Below, one piece after another: positions 6,524-14,565 of a stretch of DNA of 24,528 bases. The first letter of the stretch is position 1, and each line of letters begins with the position of its first letter. Under the pieces are notes generated by a model. That model worked only from the letters and a program-made list of their open reading frames with translations, was not told the origin of the DNA and did not search any database. Position numbers and translations under genes: made by a program. The stretch comes from Bacteroidota bacterium (lineage in GTDB: Bacteria; Bacteroidota; Bacteroidia; Chitinophagales; Chitinophagaceae). The stretch spans positions 1 to 24,528 of the forward strand of contig JAEYUA010000118.1 in the NCBI GenBank assembly GCA_023433755.1. The letters run 5' to 3'.

Positions 6524-8329
6524 TTACAAATTCACCATTTTATCCTTCGGATACTTCACACTATACGCCACCCTGATCTTTTTCACTTCACCGGGTGCCA
6601 GCTCCAGCTTCCAGGTGAGCACACCTATGTCCTTGTTATTGCTGCCACCGCCATCTTCCAGCAGTTCCACTTCTATGTCCTTATTGGTTGAAAGTGGGTA
6701 CTGGTCTTTTAGAATCATCCGGACAGCATCCTTTTTATTATTCTTCACGGTGAGTTCATAAGTGAACTTCTGGAGTTTGTTGCTTCCCATAAATTTCACA
6801 CTACTGTAATCCATCATCTTTTCCTTCTTCACCACCACTCTCCTGTCGCGGCCCAGTGTAAGATTTAGCGTATCAAAAGTAGATGCAGGATCAATGAATG
6901 ATTTACCTACATAAGTGCCTTCGAAAATGATATTGGCATCACCGGGTAAAAGGTTGAGTTTTTCCCAGTCAGCCACTTCTGCCAGCAGGTAAGCATCCTT
7001 ATCCATTTTAGGAACAGCATAATATTTATAGAGTGCAGGCACAGCATATTCTTTGAGTGTAGCCGTCTGCTCTTTGCCATTGGTAGGCACATCATAAGGC
7101 AATTCAATATCGAAACTTACATTCAGCTCGTTGTCAGTAACGGAAACATAATCTTCCAGTCCATCTTTGAGTGTAACCACTACTACTCCATTGGCTGCCC
7201 TTGAACCATAAATGGATGTAGCTGCGGCATCTTTGAGCACTGTTGTGCTTTTAATGGCAGAAGGATCAATACTGGAAAAATCTTCGAAACTCATAATGGC
7301 TCCATTGACTACATATAGCGGCTGGCTGCTACCGCTAATGGATAAAGTACCCCTAATTTTTACCTGATTATCCAGGGTAATTCCTGCTGCACGGCCTGCC
7401 AGGGATTCATCAAAACTTTGTATCCTGTTTCTTGCCATGCTTCTTTCTATCACCTGCACCGGATTGATATAACTGAGGAACCAGGATTTTAAAACAGGAG
7501 CATTACCCCATTGAGTGGGATAGGAAGTGGAAAGGGAGAGTTTTACTTTTTTCCAGTTGATACCTGTTGTCTGTGCCACCTTAGCCTTATAAACCAGTTT
7601 GAGTGGTGAATTGATATTGTCAACCCTAACATCATAATAAGGGCTCCACCAGGCATTGGGGGTAAGGTAAGAGATTACAAAATCATATTTTCCCGCACTG
7701 GCCACCGATAGCTGCAGTCTCAATTGACCTGCATTCCTGTTGTTCTTATTTTCTTCTTCTTTTACCTGGCTGCGGATGCTGATCAGTTTTTCATTCAGCT
7801 TTTTATGTTTTTCCCTGGCCTGCTGCAAATCCATTTGCAGTTCGTTGGATTTATTTTTATAGTAATCCATCAACTTCACCAGTTCTGCCACACTCAACCC
7901 GGTTTGTTCTCCTTTGATACTACGGTTCGCTTTCAACACTTCAAGCAGGTCGGTGGTTGTAGTAATTTGAACCTGCACCTTATCTATTTCTGACTGCACC
8001 CTGCCTGCTGAATCTTTCAGCAGTTCTATCCGCCTGCTCACCTCCGGGGCTACCATATAATCAGTTCCGAATTCAATTCCCATCAGGGTAACGGCTGCAG
8101 CACAATTCACCTGCACACTATTGATGTCAATGGCATTACTGATGTTCTGGATCACCAGTTCCTGGTTGCCCGGCGCCAGTTGAACCGTACTGTTATGGAT
8201 CAATTCAGCACCTGTACGGTAAACGGTTACTGATTTCAGGCTGGAAGGGGTCACAAGGGGATTGTCTGCTGCTTTTGAAGCCAGGGACAAAACCATCAAA
8301 AGCAAGAGAACAGTGGATTTGAGCTGCAT
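6524..8329 (-). CDS. DUF4139 (MuiA-like) secreted protein with an inserted TonB-plug-like segment
   Basis: From the ATG at 8329 the product has 601 residues and begins with a signal peptide (MQLKSTVLLLLMVLSLASKA). An N-terminal DUF4140-like beta domain (TVYRTGAELIHNSTVQLAPG) is followed by a coiled coil at about 95-200 and the DUF4139 region, beginning near YLTPNAWWSPYYDVRVD and ending in EVKKIRVAYSVKYP. Inside DUF4139, between about residues 312 and 390, is a stretch ending LKDAAATSIYGSRAANGVVV, which is nearly the consensus of the end of SusC/RagA plug domains. No receptor barrel follows. MuiA-like proteins are named after a mucoidy inhibitor; their biochemical role is unclear. A GTG at 8347 is in frame but would put six residues before the signal peptide. 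The gene faces raiA across a 106-bp gap. Confidence 0.88.
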   Translation of the reverse strand: MQLKSTVLLLLMVLSLASKAADNPLVTPSSLKSVTVYRTGAELIHNSTVQLAPGNQELVIQNISNAIDINSVQVNCAAAVTLMGIEFGTDYMVAPEVSRRIELLKDSAGRVQSEIDKVQVQITTTTDLLEVLKANRSIKGEQTGLSVAELVKLMDYYKNKSNELQMDLQQAREKHKKLNEKLISIRSQVKEEENKNNRNAGQLRLQLSVASAGKYDFVISYLTPNAWWSPYYDVRVDNINSPLKLVYKAKVAQTTGINWKKVKLSLSTSYPTQWGNAPVLKSWFLSYINPVQVIERSMARNRIQSFDESLAGRAAGITLDNQVKIRGTLSISGSSQPLYVVNGAIMSFEDFSSIDPSAIKSTTVLKDAAATSIYGSRAANGVVVVTLKDGLEDYVSVTDNELNVSFDIELPYDVPTNGKEQTATLKEYAVPALYKYYAVPKMDKDAYLLAEVADWEKLNLLPGDANIIFEGTYVGKSFIDPASTFDTLNLTLGRDRRVVVKKEKMMDYSSVKFMGSNKLQKFTYELTVKNNKKDAVRMILKDQYPLSTNKDIEVELLEDGGGSNNKDIGVLTWKLELAPGEVKKIRVAYSVKYPKDKMVNL

Positions 8330-8435
8330 ATCTGGAATATTTTCCACAGGATGCGGGAATCCCAGGAATTACACAAAGCAGAAAAGCATTTTTTAAATGG
8401 TACGAAAATGGATACTTTAGGGAAAACTAGAAAAC

Positions 8436-8756
8436 ATGGATGTTATAATTCAATCGCTGGGATTTAAAGCCGGGGAAGAACTGGAAAACTATGTAAGGGA
8501 AAAACTGGGTAAACTTAACCCTAACGATCATATCGTAAGAGCAAACGTTACTTTATTCCTGGGACCAGAACGTGAAACGCAGAACACCTATTGCGAGATC
8601 AGGCTGGAAGTTCCGGGCAATGATCATTTCATTAAGGAAAGCAGCCCCGAATTCGAGCAATCCATTGACGCGGCTGTGAATAAACTGCAGCAAATGATCC
8701 GCAAGCAAAAAGAAAAACAACTGGATCAGTGGCAGGCGGGAAGGAATGATGCCTGA
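8436..8756 (+). CDS. raiA: Ribosome-associated inhibitor / hibernation factor (RaiA-HPF family, short form)
   Basis: The 106-residue protein has the beta-alpha-beta-beta-beta-alpha layout of short HPF/RaiA proteins, which sit in the decoding channel of the 30S subunit in resting cells. Recognisable parts are MDVIIQSLGFKAGEELENYVREKLGKL at the start, the strand pair ANVTLFLGPERETQNTYCEIRLEVPGND, and AVNKLQQMIRKQKEK in the last helix. The C-terminal dimerisation domain of long HPF is absent, so it matches the short type. It is transcribed away from the DUF4139 gene. TACTTTAG 15 nt before the ATG is a weak -7 box. A near-perfect 48-nt hairpin follows the stop. Confidence 0.88.
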   Translation: MDVIIQSLGFKAGEELENYVREKLGKLNPNDHIVRANVTLFLGPERETQNTYCEIRLEVPGNDHFIKESSPEFEQSIDAAVNKLQQMIRKQKEKQLDQWQAGRNDA

Positions 8757-8762
8757 TTTGGA

Positions 8763-8810
8763 AGGCTGTTGGCTTATAGCCATTGGCCAATGGCCATAGA
8801 CCGACAGCCT
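8763..8810. repeat. Heptamer repeat copy 4 forming a 48-nt hairpin after raiA
   Basis: Seven units with 7-nt step (GGCTGTT, GGCTTAT, AGCCATT, GGCCAAT, GGCCATA, GACCGAC, AGCCTCC) run from 8764. In a single register 8763-8785 pairs with 8788-8810 with only two mismatches (8773/8800, 8778/8795) and two G-U pairs. It follows the raiA stop by 6 bp and may act as a 3'-end structure; there is no T-run. Confidence 0.8.
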
Positions 8811-9000
8811 CCGAACAGGACTTTGTGCAGGTGAGGGATTGTATTCCGTCAATCCGTAATCGCTGCTCAATTTATTAATTAGAGCCCCATGATTATTAGC
8901 CTGGCATTATCGCCAAGCTGAAACCGTTGCTGATGCTTGCAAATAGCTGAAGTAACAGCGCCTTGCCTCACTTCACAAAATCCCATATTGTACCTTCGCC
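8811..9000. other. Intergenic stretch without a recognisable gene
   Basis: No tRNA or coding frame could be supported. TACCTTCG at 8991-8998 on the plus strand resembles a -7 box but leads into the 3' end of the toxin gene on the other strand. It may be a leftover of an earlier gene arrangement. Confidence 0.4.
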
Positions 9001-9336
9001 TTAATCACTAGTGTTTAATGATTGAATGATATTTTTGAGGGTTTTATCATCTACATTTTCAAACTCTGACTTGTCATAAATTGTCAACAAATAAATCTCT
9101 TTATTGTCTTTCACTACGTAAGTGATCACTCGTCCACCTCCGCTTTTTCCTTTCCCTTTGCTTTTAATGGCAAGTCTGATTTTGTAAGTATCATTACCCA
9201 GCGGCGTTCCTGTCTCCGGCGCACTGGATAAAGTATCATTCAGCTCTGTCAACTCCTCTTTTAAGGATGGATATTTTTTAGAAAGTCTCTTTGCTTCTTT
9301 TTTGAACTTGTCGGAGGGAATAACACTAAAGCTCAT
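9001..9336 (-). CDS. RelE/ParE-family toxin of a type II toxin-antitoxin pair
   Basis: The 111-residue protein has the small RelE/ParE fold: an N-terminal helical part (SDKFKKEAKRLSKKYPSLKEELTELNDTL), then GTPLGNDTYKIRLAIKSKGKGKSGGGRVITYVV and IYLLTIYDKSE, which are typical strands and basic residues of this superfamily. The conserved arginines and lysines of the core (KIRLAIKSKGKGKSGGGR) could contact RNA or gyrase; the target is not known for this subgroup. It is preceded by, and overlaps by 11 nt with, the antitoxin gene, so translation is probably coupled. The pair is moderately A/T-rich compared with its neighbours and may have been acquired. Confidence 0.85.
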   Translation of the reverse strand: MSFSVIPSDKFKKEAKRLSKKYPSLKEELTELNDTLSSAPETGTPLGNDTYKIRLAIKSKGKGKSGGGRVITYVVKDNKEIYLLTIYDKSEFENVDDKTLKNIIQSLNTSD

Positions 9337-9544
9337 TCAGGAAGTCGTTAAGTGTTTGTTTAGGTCCTTTTTGCTTTTTGATAACAGCAACCTGGTCAAA
9401 AGCTTCTTTGAGGTCTGAACGAAGTTTCAGTGCTTGCTCGTACTTTTTGAGCTTATTGAGCACTTTCTCCCACTCCGACAAAGGCAACTGAACCGCTTGG
9501 GTGTTGCCGTTTATGTCATTCACGTATTGCAGTGCAATTTTCAT
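9326..9544 (-). CDS. Antitoxin partner of the RelE/ParE-type toxin
   Basis: The 72-residue acidic-basic mixed protein begins MKIALQYVNDINGNTQAVQLPLSEWEKVLNKLKKYEQ. The N-terminal half is a short strand region ending in QLPLSEWEKVL, typical for small Bacteroidota antitoxins in which a Phd-like dimerisation strand is followed by a helix; the C-terminal tail (QTLNDFLNEL) would wrap the toxin. No classical DNA-binding domain can be named with certainty. It is the first gene of the pair, as is usual. TAAATTTG on the minus strand (9556 to 9549) lies 4 nt before the ATG, so the message may be leaderless. Confidence 0.78.
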   Translation of the reverse strand: MKIALQYVNDINGNTQAVQLPLSEWEKVLNKLKKYEQALKLRSDLKEAFDQVAVIKKQKGPKQTLNDFLNEL

Positions 9545-9548
9545 TTCT

Positions 9549-9556
9549 CAAATTTA
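9549..9556 (-). promoter_or_regulatory. -7 promoter box directly before the antitoxin start
   Basis: On the minus strand the bases read TAAATTTG, a full match to TAnnTTTG, leaving only 4 nt to the ATG at 9544. No convincing -33 element was found. Confidence 0.45.
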
Positions 9557-9617
9557 CAGCTTTTAACCAGATGGCAGGCTGCTTAAAGGTGACGTACAAT
9601 ATTGACATTTAAACCTC

Positions 9618-9625
9618 TATTTTTG
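9618..9625 (+). promoter_or_regulatory. -7 promoter box directly before the metallo-hydrolase start
   Basis: TATTTTTG matches TAnnTTTG and is separated from the ATG at 9630 by 4 nt, which implies a leaderless or nearly leaderless mRNA. The divergent antitoxin promoter is about 60 bp away. Confidence 0.45.
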
Positions 9626-9629
9626 CTCC

Positions 9630-10463
9630 ATGTCCCTCCTTGTATCCTCCCTCAATTCCGGCAGCAATGGAAATTGCTTTTACATAGGCAATCAAAATGA
9701 AGCGGTACTGGTGGATGCGGGCATATCCTGCCGCGAAATCGAAAAACGAATGAAAAGGCTGGGCCTGAAAGTGCAGAACCTTAAAGCAATTTTTGTATCT
9801 CACGAACATTCAGATCATACCAGGGGTATTCATTCCCTCGTAAAAAAATTCCATCTACCTGTTTATATTACGCCTCCTACGGCAAGCAATGGAAGGTTGT
9901 ACCTTGACAATGGTTATAAACGATCTTTCACAGCCTATGAACCGGTGCAGATCGGAGGTCTCACCATCACAGCTTTTCCAAAATTTCATGACGCCTGCGA
10001 TCCTTACAGTTTTATTGTTAGCAGCCCGGAAGTGAAAGTGGGTGTATTCACAGATATCGGCATTCCCTGCAGTCATGTGGTGAAACATTTCAGCCAGTGC
10101 CACGCTGCTTTTTTGGAAGCCAATTATGATGAAGAAATGCTGGAAAAAGGAAACTATCCTTATCATCTTAAAAAAAGGATCCGCGGCGATCATGGTCACC
10201 TGAGCAATGCGCAGGCACTTGAGCTTTTCAAAAAATTCAGGCCTTCCCACATGACCCACCTGTTCCTTTCCCATCTTTCCAAAAACAATAACTGCCCTGT
10301 TTTGGTAAAAAATTTATTCGACAGCCATGCCAATGGTGTTGAAATGGTGATTGCTTCCCGTTTTGAAGAAACGAATGTCTATCACATCAGCGCAAATCCT
10401 AAAAAAATGGCCGGACCTCCCATTCAGGCTGCCCGGCCACAACTGGAACTGGCTTTTGATTAA
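9630..10463 (+). CDS. MBL-fold metallo-hydrolase, YycJ/WalJ type
   Basis: The 277-residue cytoplasmic protein has the metallo-beta-lactamase fold of the YycJ/WalJ group, for which 5'-3' exonuclease activity on DNA has been reported in Bacillus. Seen: MSLLVSSLNSGSNGNCFYIG at the start (the family's SGSxGN motif), the metal-binding HEHSDH at 58-63, FHDACDPYSFIV near 117-128 with a further metal histidine, GVFTDIGIP with the bridging aspartate near 142, and THLFLSHLSKNNN near 232-244 with the last metal histidine. Length is typical. It is transcribed from its own promoter box and ends only 5 bp from the end of nifJ on the opposite strand, leaving no room for a separate terminator. Confidence 0.88.
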   Translation: MSLLVSSLNSGSNGNCFYIGNQNEAVLVDAGISCREIEKRMKRLGLKVQNLKAIFVSHEHSDHTRGIHSLVKKFHLPVYITPPTASNGRLYLDNGYKRSFTAYEPVQIGGLTITAFPKFHDACDPYSFIVSSPEVKVGVFTDIGIPCSHVVKHFSQCHAAFLEANYDEEMLEKGNYPYHLKKRIRGDHGHLSNAQALELFKKFRPSHMTHLFLSHLSKNNNCPVLVKNLFDSHANGVEMVIASRFEETNVYHISANPKKMAGPPIQAARPQLELAFD

Positions 10464-10468
10464 CCAGT

Positions 10469-13400
10469 TTATAAGGCTTTGAGCGCTTCAATCCTGTCCC
10501 AGCGGTTTCTTAATGCCTGGTTGGACAGGGCAAGGAATTCATCCGCTCTTTCCGGCTGTGTATTCTTAATGGTTGCGAAACGGTTTTCTTTATACAGGAA
10601 CTGATCCAGTTCTACAGAAGGATTCTTGCTGTCCAGCACAAACCGCTGTCCTTTTTCTTTCAAAGGATGATAGCGGAACAAGGGCCAATAGCCTGTTTTC
10701 ACTGCCATGCTTTGCTGTTCCAGTCCATATGCCATCTCGTAGCCGTGCGCAATACAATGACTGTAGGCAATGATGATGGAAGGACCAGGGAAGGCTTCCG
10801 CTTCAATAATGGTTTTCAATGCATGCACATCATTGGCGCCCATGGCGATCTGCGCCACATAAGCAGTACCATGCGCGATAGCCTGCATAGCCAGGTCTTT
10901 TTTACCGGTTGTTTTTCCTTTTATTGAAAACTTGGCACTGGCACCCAGTGGTGTGGATTTGGATTTTTGTCCGCCTGTATTGGAATACACTTCCGTATCC
11001 AGCACCAGGATATTGATGTTCTCTCCTGTTGACAAAACATGATCCAGCCCGCTGAAACCAATGTCATAAGCCCAGCCGTCTCCGCCAATGATCCACATAG
11101 ATTTTTTCTGAAGGAAGTCCGCAACATTCAATAACTGCATAGCCAGCGGCGTATCCATTTCTCTCAACCTTCTCTTCAGCTCATTCACATTTCTTTTCTG
11201 TTCGATCACTTCTGCTTCCACTGTTTCTTCATTATTGAGAATTTTCAATGCCAGGTCCTCTCCTGCTTCATTCATCAACCTGCCGAGAAGTGTTCTTGCA
11301 TACAACCCTTTCTGATCATTGGCGAGTTTGATGCCCAGCCCGAATTCAGCATTGTCCTCGAAAAGTGAGTTAGCCCATGCCGGACCGCAACCCTCGCTGT
11401 TCTGCGACCAGGGTGTGGTGGGCAGGTTGCCTCCAAAAATTGATGAACATCCTGTAGCATTAGCTACCAGCATCCTGTCACCAAACAATTGCGTGAGCAG
11501 CTTGATATAAGGTGTTTCACCGCATCCGCTGCAGGCACCTGAAAATTCGAACAAAGGCTCGAGCAACTGGGAACCTTTTACGGTAGCGCGGTTCACTCTT
11601 GTACGGTCAATATCGGGCAGGGTAAGGAAGAAATCCCAGTTCTGCTTCTCCATTTCTTTCAGGCTGATCGTCTCCTGCATATTGATGGCCTTGTGACCTG
11701 GTTCTGTTTTGCTTTCTATCGGGCATACTTCATAACAGAGATTGCAGCCGGTACAGTCTTCCACGGATACCTGCAAAGTATAGGATTCACTGTCGCGGAA
11801 AAATTCCTTACCAATTGGCGCCGTATGCTTGAAGAAATCAGGCGCATCTTTCAATAGTTCGCTGTTGTAAACCTTAGGCCTGATGGCGGCATGCGGACAA
11901 ACAAAAAAGCATTTGGCGCATTGAGAGCAAAGTTGCGGATCCCACACGGGAGCCTTTTCGCCAATACTTCGTTTTTCATATTTGGTAGTGGCTGAAGGAT
12001 AAGTGCCATCAGCAGGGAATGCACTGACAGGCAATTCATCACCGCCACCTGAAATGATCTTTCCTATTACATTCCTCACAAAATCCTGCGCATGCTCAAT
12101 GGGAAGAGATGGTACGGGACGTTCGATGATTTCCATCGCTCTGTAATCGATCTCTGCCAGGTTCTCCAGTGTTTTATCAACCGCGTTGAAGTTTTTCTGT
12201 ACGATCGCTTCACCTTTACGGCCATAAGATTTACGGATACCTTTTTTGATGGACTCAATGGCTTTTTCTCCCGGCATCACGTTGCTGATGGCAAAGAAGC
12301 AGGTCTGAAGAATACCATTGATACGCGAACCCATGCCGGTTTCCCTGGCTACCCTGGATGCATTGATCACAAAGAAACGTAGTTGTTTCTGTTTGATAGT
12401 CTGCTGTACAGCAGTGGGCAGGTGTTTCCATACTTCATCCTTATCAAATGGTGTATTCAGTAAAAATGTGGCTCCCTGTTCTGCATCGCGGAGCACATCA
12501 AATTTTTCAAGGAAGTGAAAATGATGGCAGGCAATGAAGTTGGCGGAAGTGATAAGGTAAGTAGATTGGATGGGTATTTCACTGAAGCGAAGATGGGAAG
12601 TGGTAAGTGATCCTGATTTTTTGGAATCATACACAAAATATCCCTGCACATGACGGCCGGTTTCCTCTCCTACAATTTTGATGGTATTCTTATTGGCGCT
12701 CACGGTACCATCGGAGCCAAGGCCAAAGAACAGGCCGCGGAACACATGCTGGTCTTCAAGGGAAAATGACCTGTCATAAGGCAGGCTGGTATAGGTAATG
12801 TTATCATCAATGCCAATGGTAAAACCTTTTTTCGGATACTTCCTGGTAAGTTCATGAAAGACCGCTTTCACCATGGCAGGCGTAAATTCCTTGGAGGCAA
12901 GTCCATACCTGCCACCAATGATGCCGGGCATGGGATGGGTCCAGGCCGCATGCATGGCACTCACCACATCCATAAATAAAGGTTCGCCGATAGCGCCGGT
13001 TTCTTTACTGCGGTCAAGTACGGCGATTTGCTTCACTGTTTTGGGCAGTGAATGAATAAAATGTCTTATGGAGAATGGACGGAAGAGGCGCACATTGAGA
13101 TAACCTACTTTCTCTCCTTCATTTACCATAAAATCTACGGTTTCCTCCACGGCCCCGGCACCAGATCCCATGATGATGATCACCCTTTCCGCTTCGGGAT
13201 GACCATGATAGGCAAAGAGTTCATAATGACGACCTGTGAGCTCCGAGAATTTCTGCATGGTTTCTTCTACAATCTCAGGCACATTCCAATGGTAACGGTT
13301 GGCAGCTTCCCTGCTCTGGAAATAAACATCAGGATTTTGTGCTGTTCCGCGAATGAAAGGATTGGAAGGATTCATGGCGCGGTTGCGGTGGCGGGCTACA

Positions 13401-14041
13401 TCATCTTCATTGATCATCTTACGGATCACCTCATCAGGTATCATGCTCACTTCGTTCAACTCATGCGAAGTGCGGAAGCCATCGAAAATATTGAGGAAAG
13501 GAATGCTGGAACGCAGTGAAGCTGATGTGGCGATCAAAGCCATGTCATGTGCTTCCTGCGGACTGCGGCCAAACAACATGGCGAAGCCGGTCTGGCGCAC
13601 CGCCATCACATCACTATGATCACCAAAAATAGAAAGCGCATGCGTGGCCAGTGCTCTTGCTGCAATATGAAATACTGTTGGCGTAAGCTCACCTGCAATC
13701 TTGTACATGTTGGGGATCATGAGTAGCAATCCCTGTGAGCAGGTAAAGGTGGAAGCCAATACGCCACCCTGCAAAGCACCATGGATGGCGCCTGCCGCAC
13801 CTGCTTCACTTTGCATCTCGATCACTTTAGGAACTTCACCATAAATATTGGTCTTCCCCTCACTGCTCCATTCATCTGCCCATTCACCCATATTGGAAGA
13901 AGGTGTGATGGGATAGATGGCACAAACCTCGCTGGTTTTATAAGCGATGCTTGCAGCAGCTTCATTGCCATCCATTATTTTGATGGTGGATGGTTCCTTT
14001 GCAGGAACCGCGGTTTCGATTGATTTAAGTTCGGTATGCAT
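10469..14041 (-). CDS. nifJ: Pyruvate:ferredoxin (flavodoxin) oxidoreductase, single-chain
   Basis: This 1190-residue protein converts pyruvate and CoA to acetyl-CoA and CO2 while reducing ferredoxin or flavodoxin in the cytoplasm. It has the full fused layout: an N-terminal domain (GNEAAASIAYKTSEVCAIYPITPSS), the CoA-binding and gamma-like middle, a two-cluster ferredoxin domain (C705, C708, C711, C715 and C763, C766, C769, C773), and a C-terminal thiamine diphosphate domain with GGDGWAYDIGFSGLDHVL. The proximal cluster ligands C837 and C840 (CSGCGE), C865 (TGCSS) and C1096 (YSHC) are all present, so it should be active. Homodimeric enzymes of this kind are normally about 1170-1200 residues. 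The start at 14041 lies 15 bp after a heptamer repeat. The nearby korAB and nuo genes suggest that the reduced ferredoxin is used by complex I. Confidence 0.96.
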   Translation of the reverse strand: MHTELKSIETAVPAKEPSTIKIMDGNEAAASIAYKTSEVCAIYPITPSSNMGEWADEWSSEGKTNIYGEVPKVIEMQSEAGAAGAIHGALQGGVLASTFTCSQGLLLMIPNMYKIAGELTPTVFHIAARALATHALSIFGDHSDVMAVRQTGFAMLFGRSPQEAHDMALIATSASLRSSIPFLNIFDGFRTSHELNEVSMIPDEVIRKMINEDDVARHRNRAMNPSNPFIRGTAQNPDVYFQSREAANRYHWNVPEIVEETMQKFSELTGRHYELFAYHGHPEAERVIIIMGSGAGAVEETVDFMVNEGEKVGYLNVRLFRPFSIRHFIHSLPKTVKQIAVLDRSKETGAIGEPLFMDVVSAMHAAWTHPMPGIIGGRYGLASKEFTPAMVKAVFHELTRKYPKKGFTIGIDDNITYTSLPYDRSFSLEDQHVFRGLFFGLGSDGTVSANKNTIKIVGEETGRHVQGYFVYDSKKSGSLTTSHLRFSEIPIQSTYLITSANFIACHHFHFLEKFDVLRDAEQGATFLLNTPFDKDEVWKHLPTAVQQTIKQKQLRFFVINASRVARETGMGSRINGILQTCFFAISNVMPGEKAIESIKKGIRKSYGRKGEAIVQKNFNAVDKTLENLAEIDYRAMEIIERPVPSLPIEHAQDFVRNVIGKIISGGGDELPVSAFPADGTYPSATTKYEKRSIGEKAPVWDPQLCSQCAKCFFVCPHAAIRPKVYNSELLKDAPDFFKHTAPIGKEFFRDSESYTLQVSVEDCTGCNLCYEVCPIESKTEPGHKAINMQETISLKEMEKQNWDFFLTLPDIDRTRVNRATVKGSQLLEPLFEFSGACSGCGETPYIKLLTQLFGDRMLVANATGCSSIFGGNLPTTPWSQNSEGCGPAWANSLFEDNAEFGLGIKLANDQKGLYARTLLGRLMNEAGEDLALKILNNEETVEAEVIEQKRNVNELKRRLREMDTPLAMQLLNVADFLQKKSMWIIGGDGWAYDIGFSGLDHVLSTGENINILVLDTEVYSNTGGQKSKSTPLGASAKFSIKGKTTGKKDLAMQAIAHGTAYVAQIAMGANDVHALKTIIEAEAFPGPSIIIAYSHCIAHGYEMAYGLEQQSMAVKTGYWPLFRYHPLKEKGQRFVLDSKNPSVELDQFLYKENRFATIKNTQPERADEFLALSNQALRNRWDRIEALKAL

Positions 14042-14055
14042 GTTTTTGTATTTTG

Positions 14056-14090
14056 AGTTACTAGCTGCTAGCTACTAGCTGCTAGAATTA
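14056..14090. repeat. Heptamer repeat copy 5 (AGCTNCT units) upstream of nifJ
   Basis: Units AGTTACT, AGCTGCT, AGCTACT, AGCTGCT and AGAATTA run in 7-nt step, 15 bp upstream of the nifJ start codon and within the 62-bp gap to the next gene. The same AGCTGCT/AGCTACT units make up copy 1. Confidence 0.75.
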
Positions 14091-14103
14091 AACCTTTCAG
14101 TCA

Positions 14104-14565
14104 TTAGTGTATCACCCGTACTCTTTCTGTTTCTGTTTCTCTTTCTCTCCATTCAATCTTCTTCCCAAACCCAAGTGCCTGGTCGGTCATCTTGATCCAG
14201 GTAAGGCGCACTGTCCAGATCTCTCCTTTCATAGCAAGGGCAAATGGATAACGTTTATGATATACCCCGGAGGCATCATCGTGCCCTCCTACTATGACTC
14301 CCTGGAATTGTATGCCTTTAATGGCAAGCCGGTTCAGCCTGTCGGGGTTTACGGTGCCTGCAACGAAACGGTTTTGTTCAAGTAAATGGGTATGTGTGGA
14401 ACCGGAACTGCTTTTAAATATCAATAAGCCTTCTTTTTCATCGAAGGCATAAAAGCAACTGAAGCAATAAGGTATTTTATTCTCATCGACACAGGCTATA
14501 CCTGCAACTGTTTGCGTGTCAAAAAACTGGATGATGCGTGGGTCTATCATATAAGTGTTGGTCAA
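14104..14565 (-). CDS. Pyridoxamine-phosphate-oxidase-fold protein (YhbP-like)
   Basis: The 153-residue protein has the split-barrel flavin-binding fold: IIQFFDTQTVAGIACVDENKIPYCFSCFYAFDEKEGLLIFKSSSGSTHTHLLEQN, then VAGTVNPDRLNRLAIKGIQFQGVIV, typical of small PNPOx-like proteins that bind FMN, F420 or haem. Substrate is unknown. The last residues, EWRERETETERVRVIH, come from an (AGAAAC)n-type repeat and are unlike the family, so the original end may lie near GFGKKIEW. An inner start at 14550 (MIDPRI) is possible. It stands between nifJ and the divergent korA, in the same direction as nifJ. Its link to ferredoxin metabolism is only positional. Confidence 0.78.
   Translation of the reverse strand: MTNTYMIDPRIIQFFDTQTVAGIACVDENKIPYCFSCFYAFDEKEGLLIFKSSSGSTHTHLLEQNRFVAGTVNPDRLNRLAIKGIQFQGVIVGGHDDASGVYHKRYPFALAMKGEIWTVRLTWIKMTDQALGFGKKIEWRERETETERVRVIH

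Noticed and set aside
8991..8998. TACCTTCG -7-like box on the plus strand
   Set aside because: It deviates at one position, has no -33 element at the right distance and no plus-strand gene follows for over 600 bp.
8811..9000. Search for a tRNA or small RNA gene
   Set aside because: No cloverleaf, conserved TPsiC-like block or terminator could be found.
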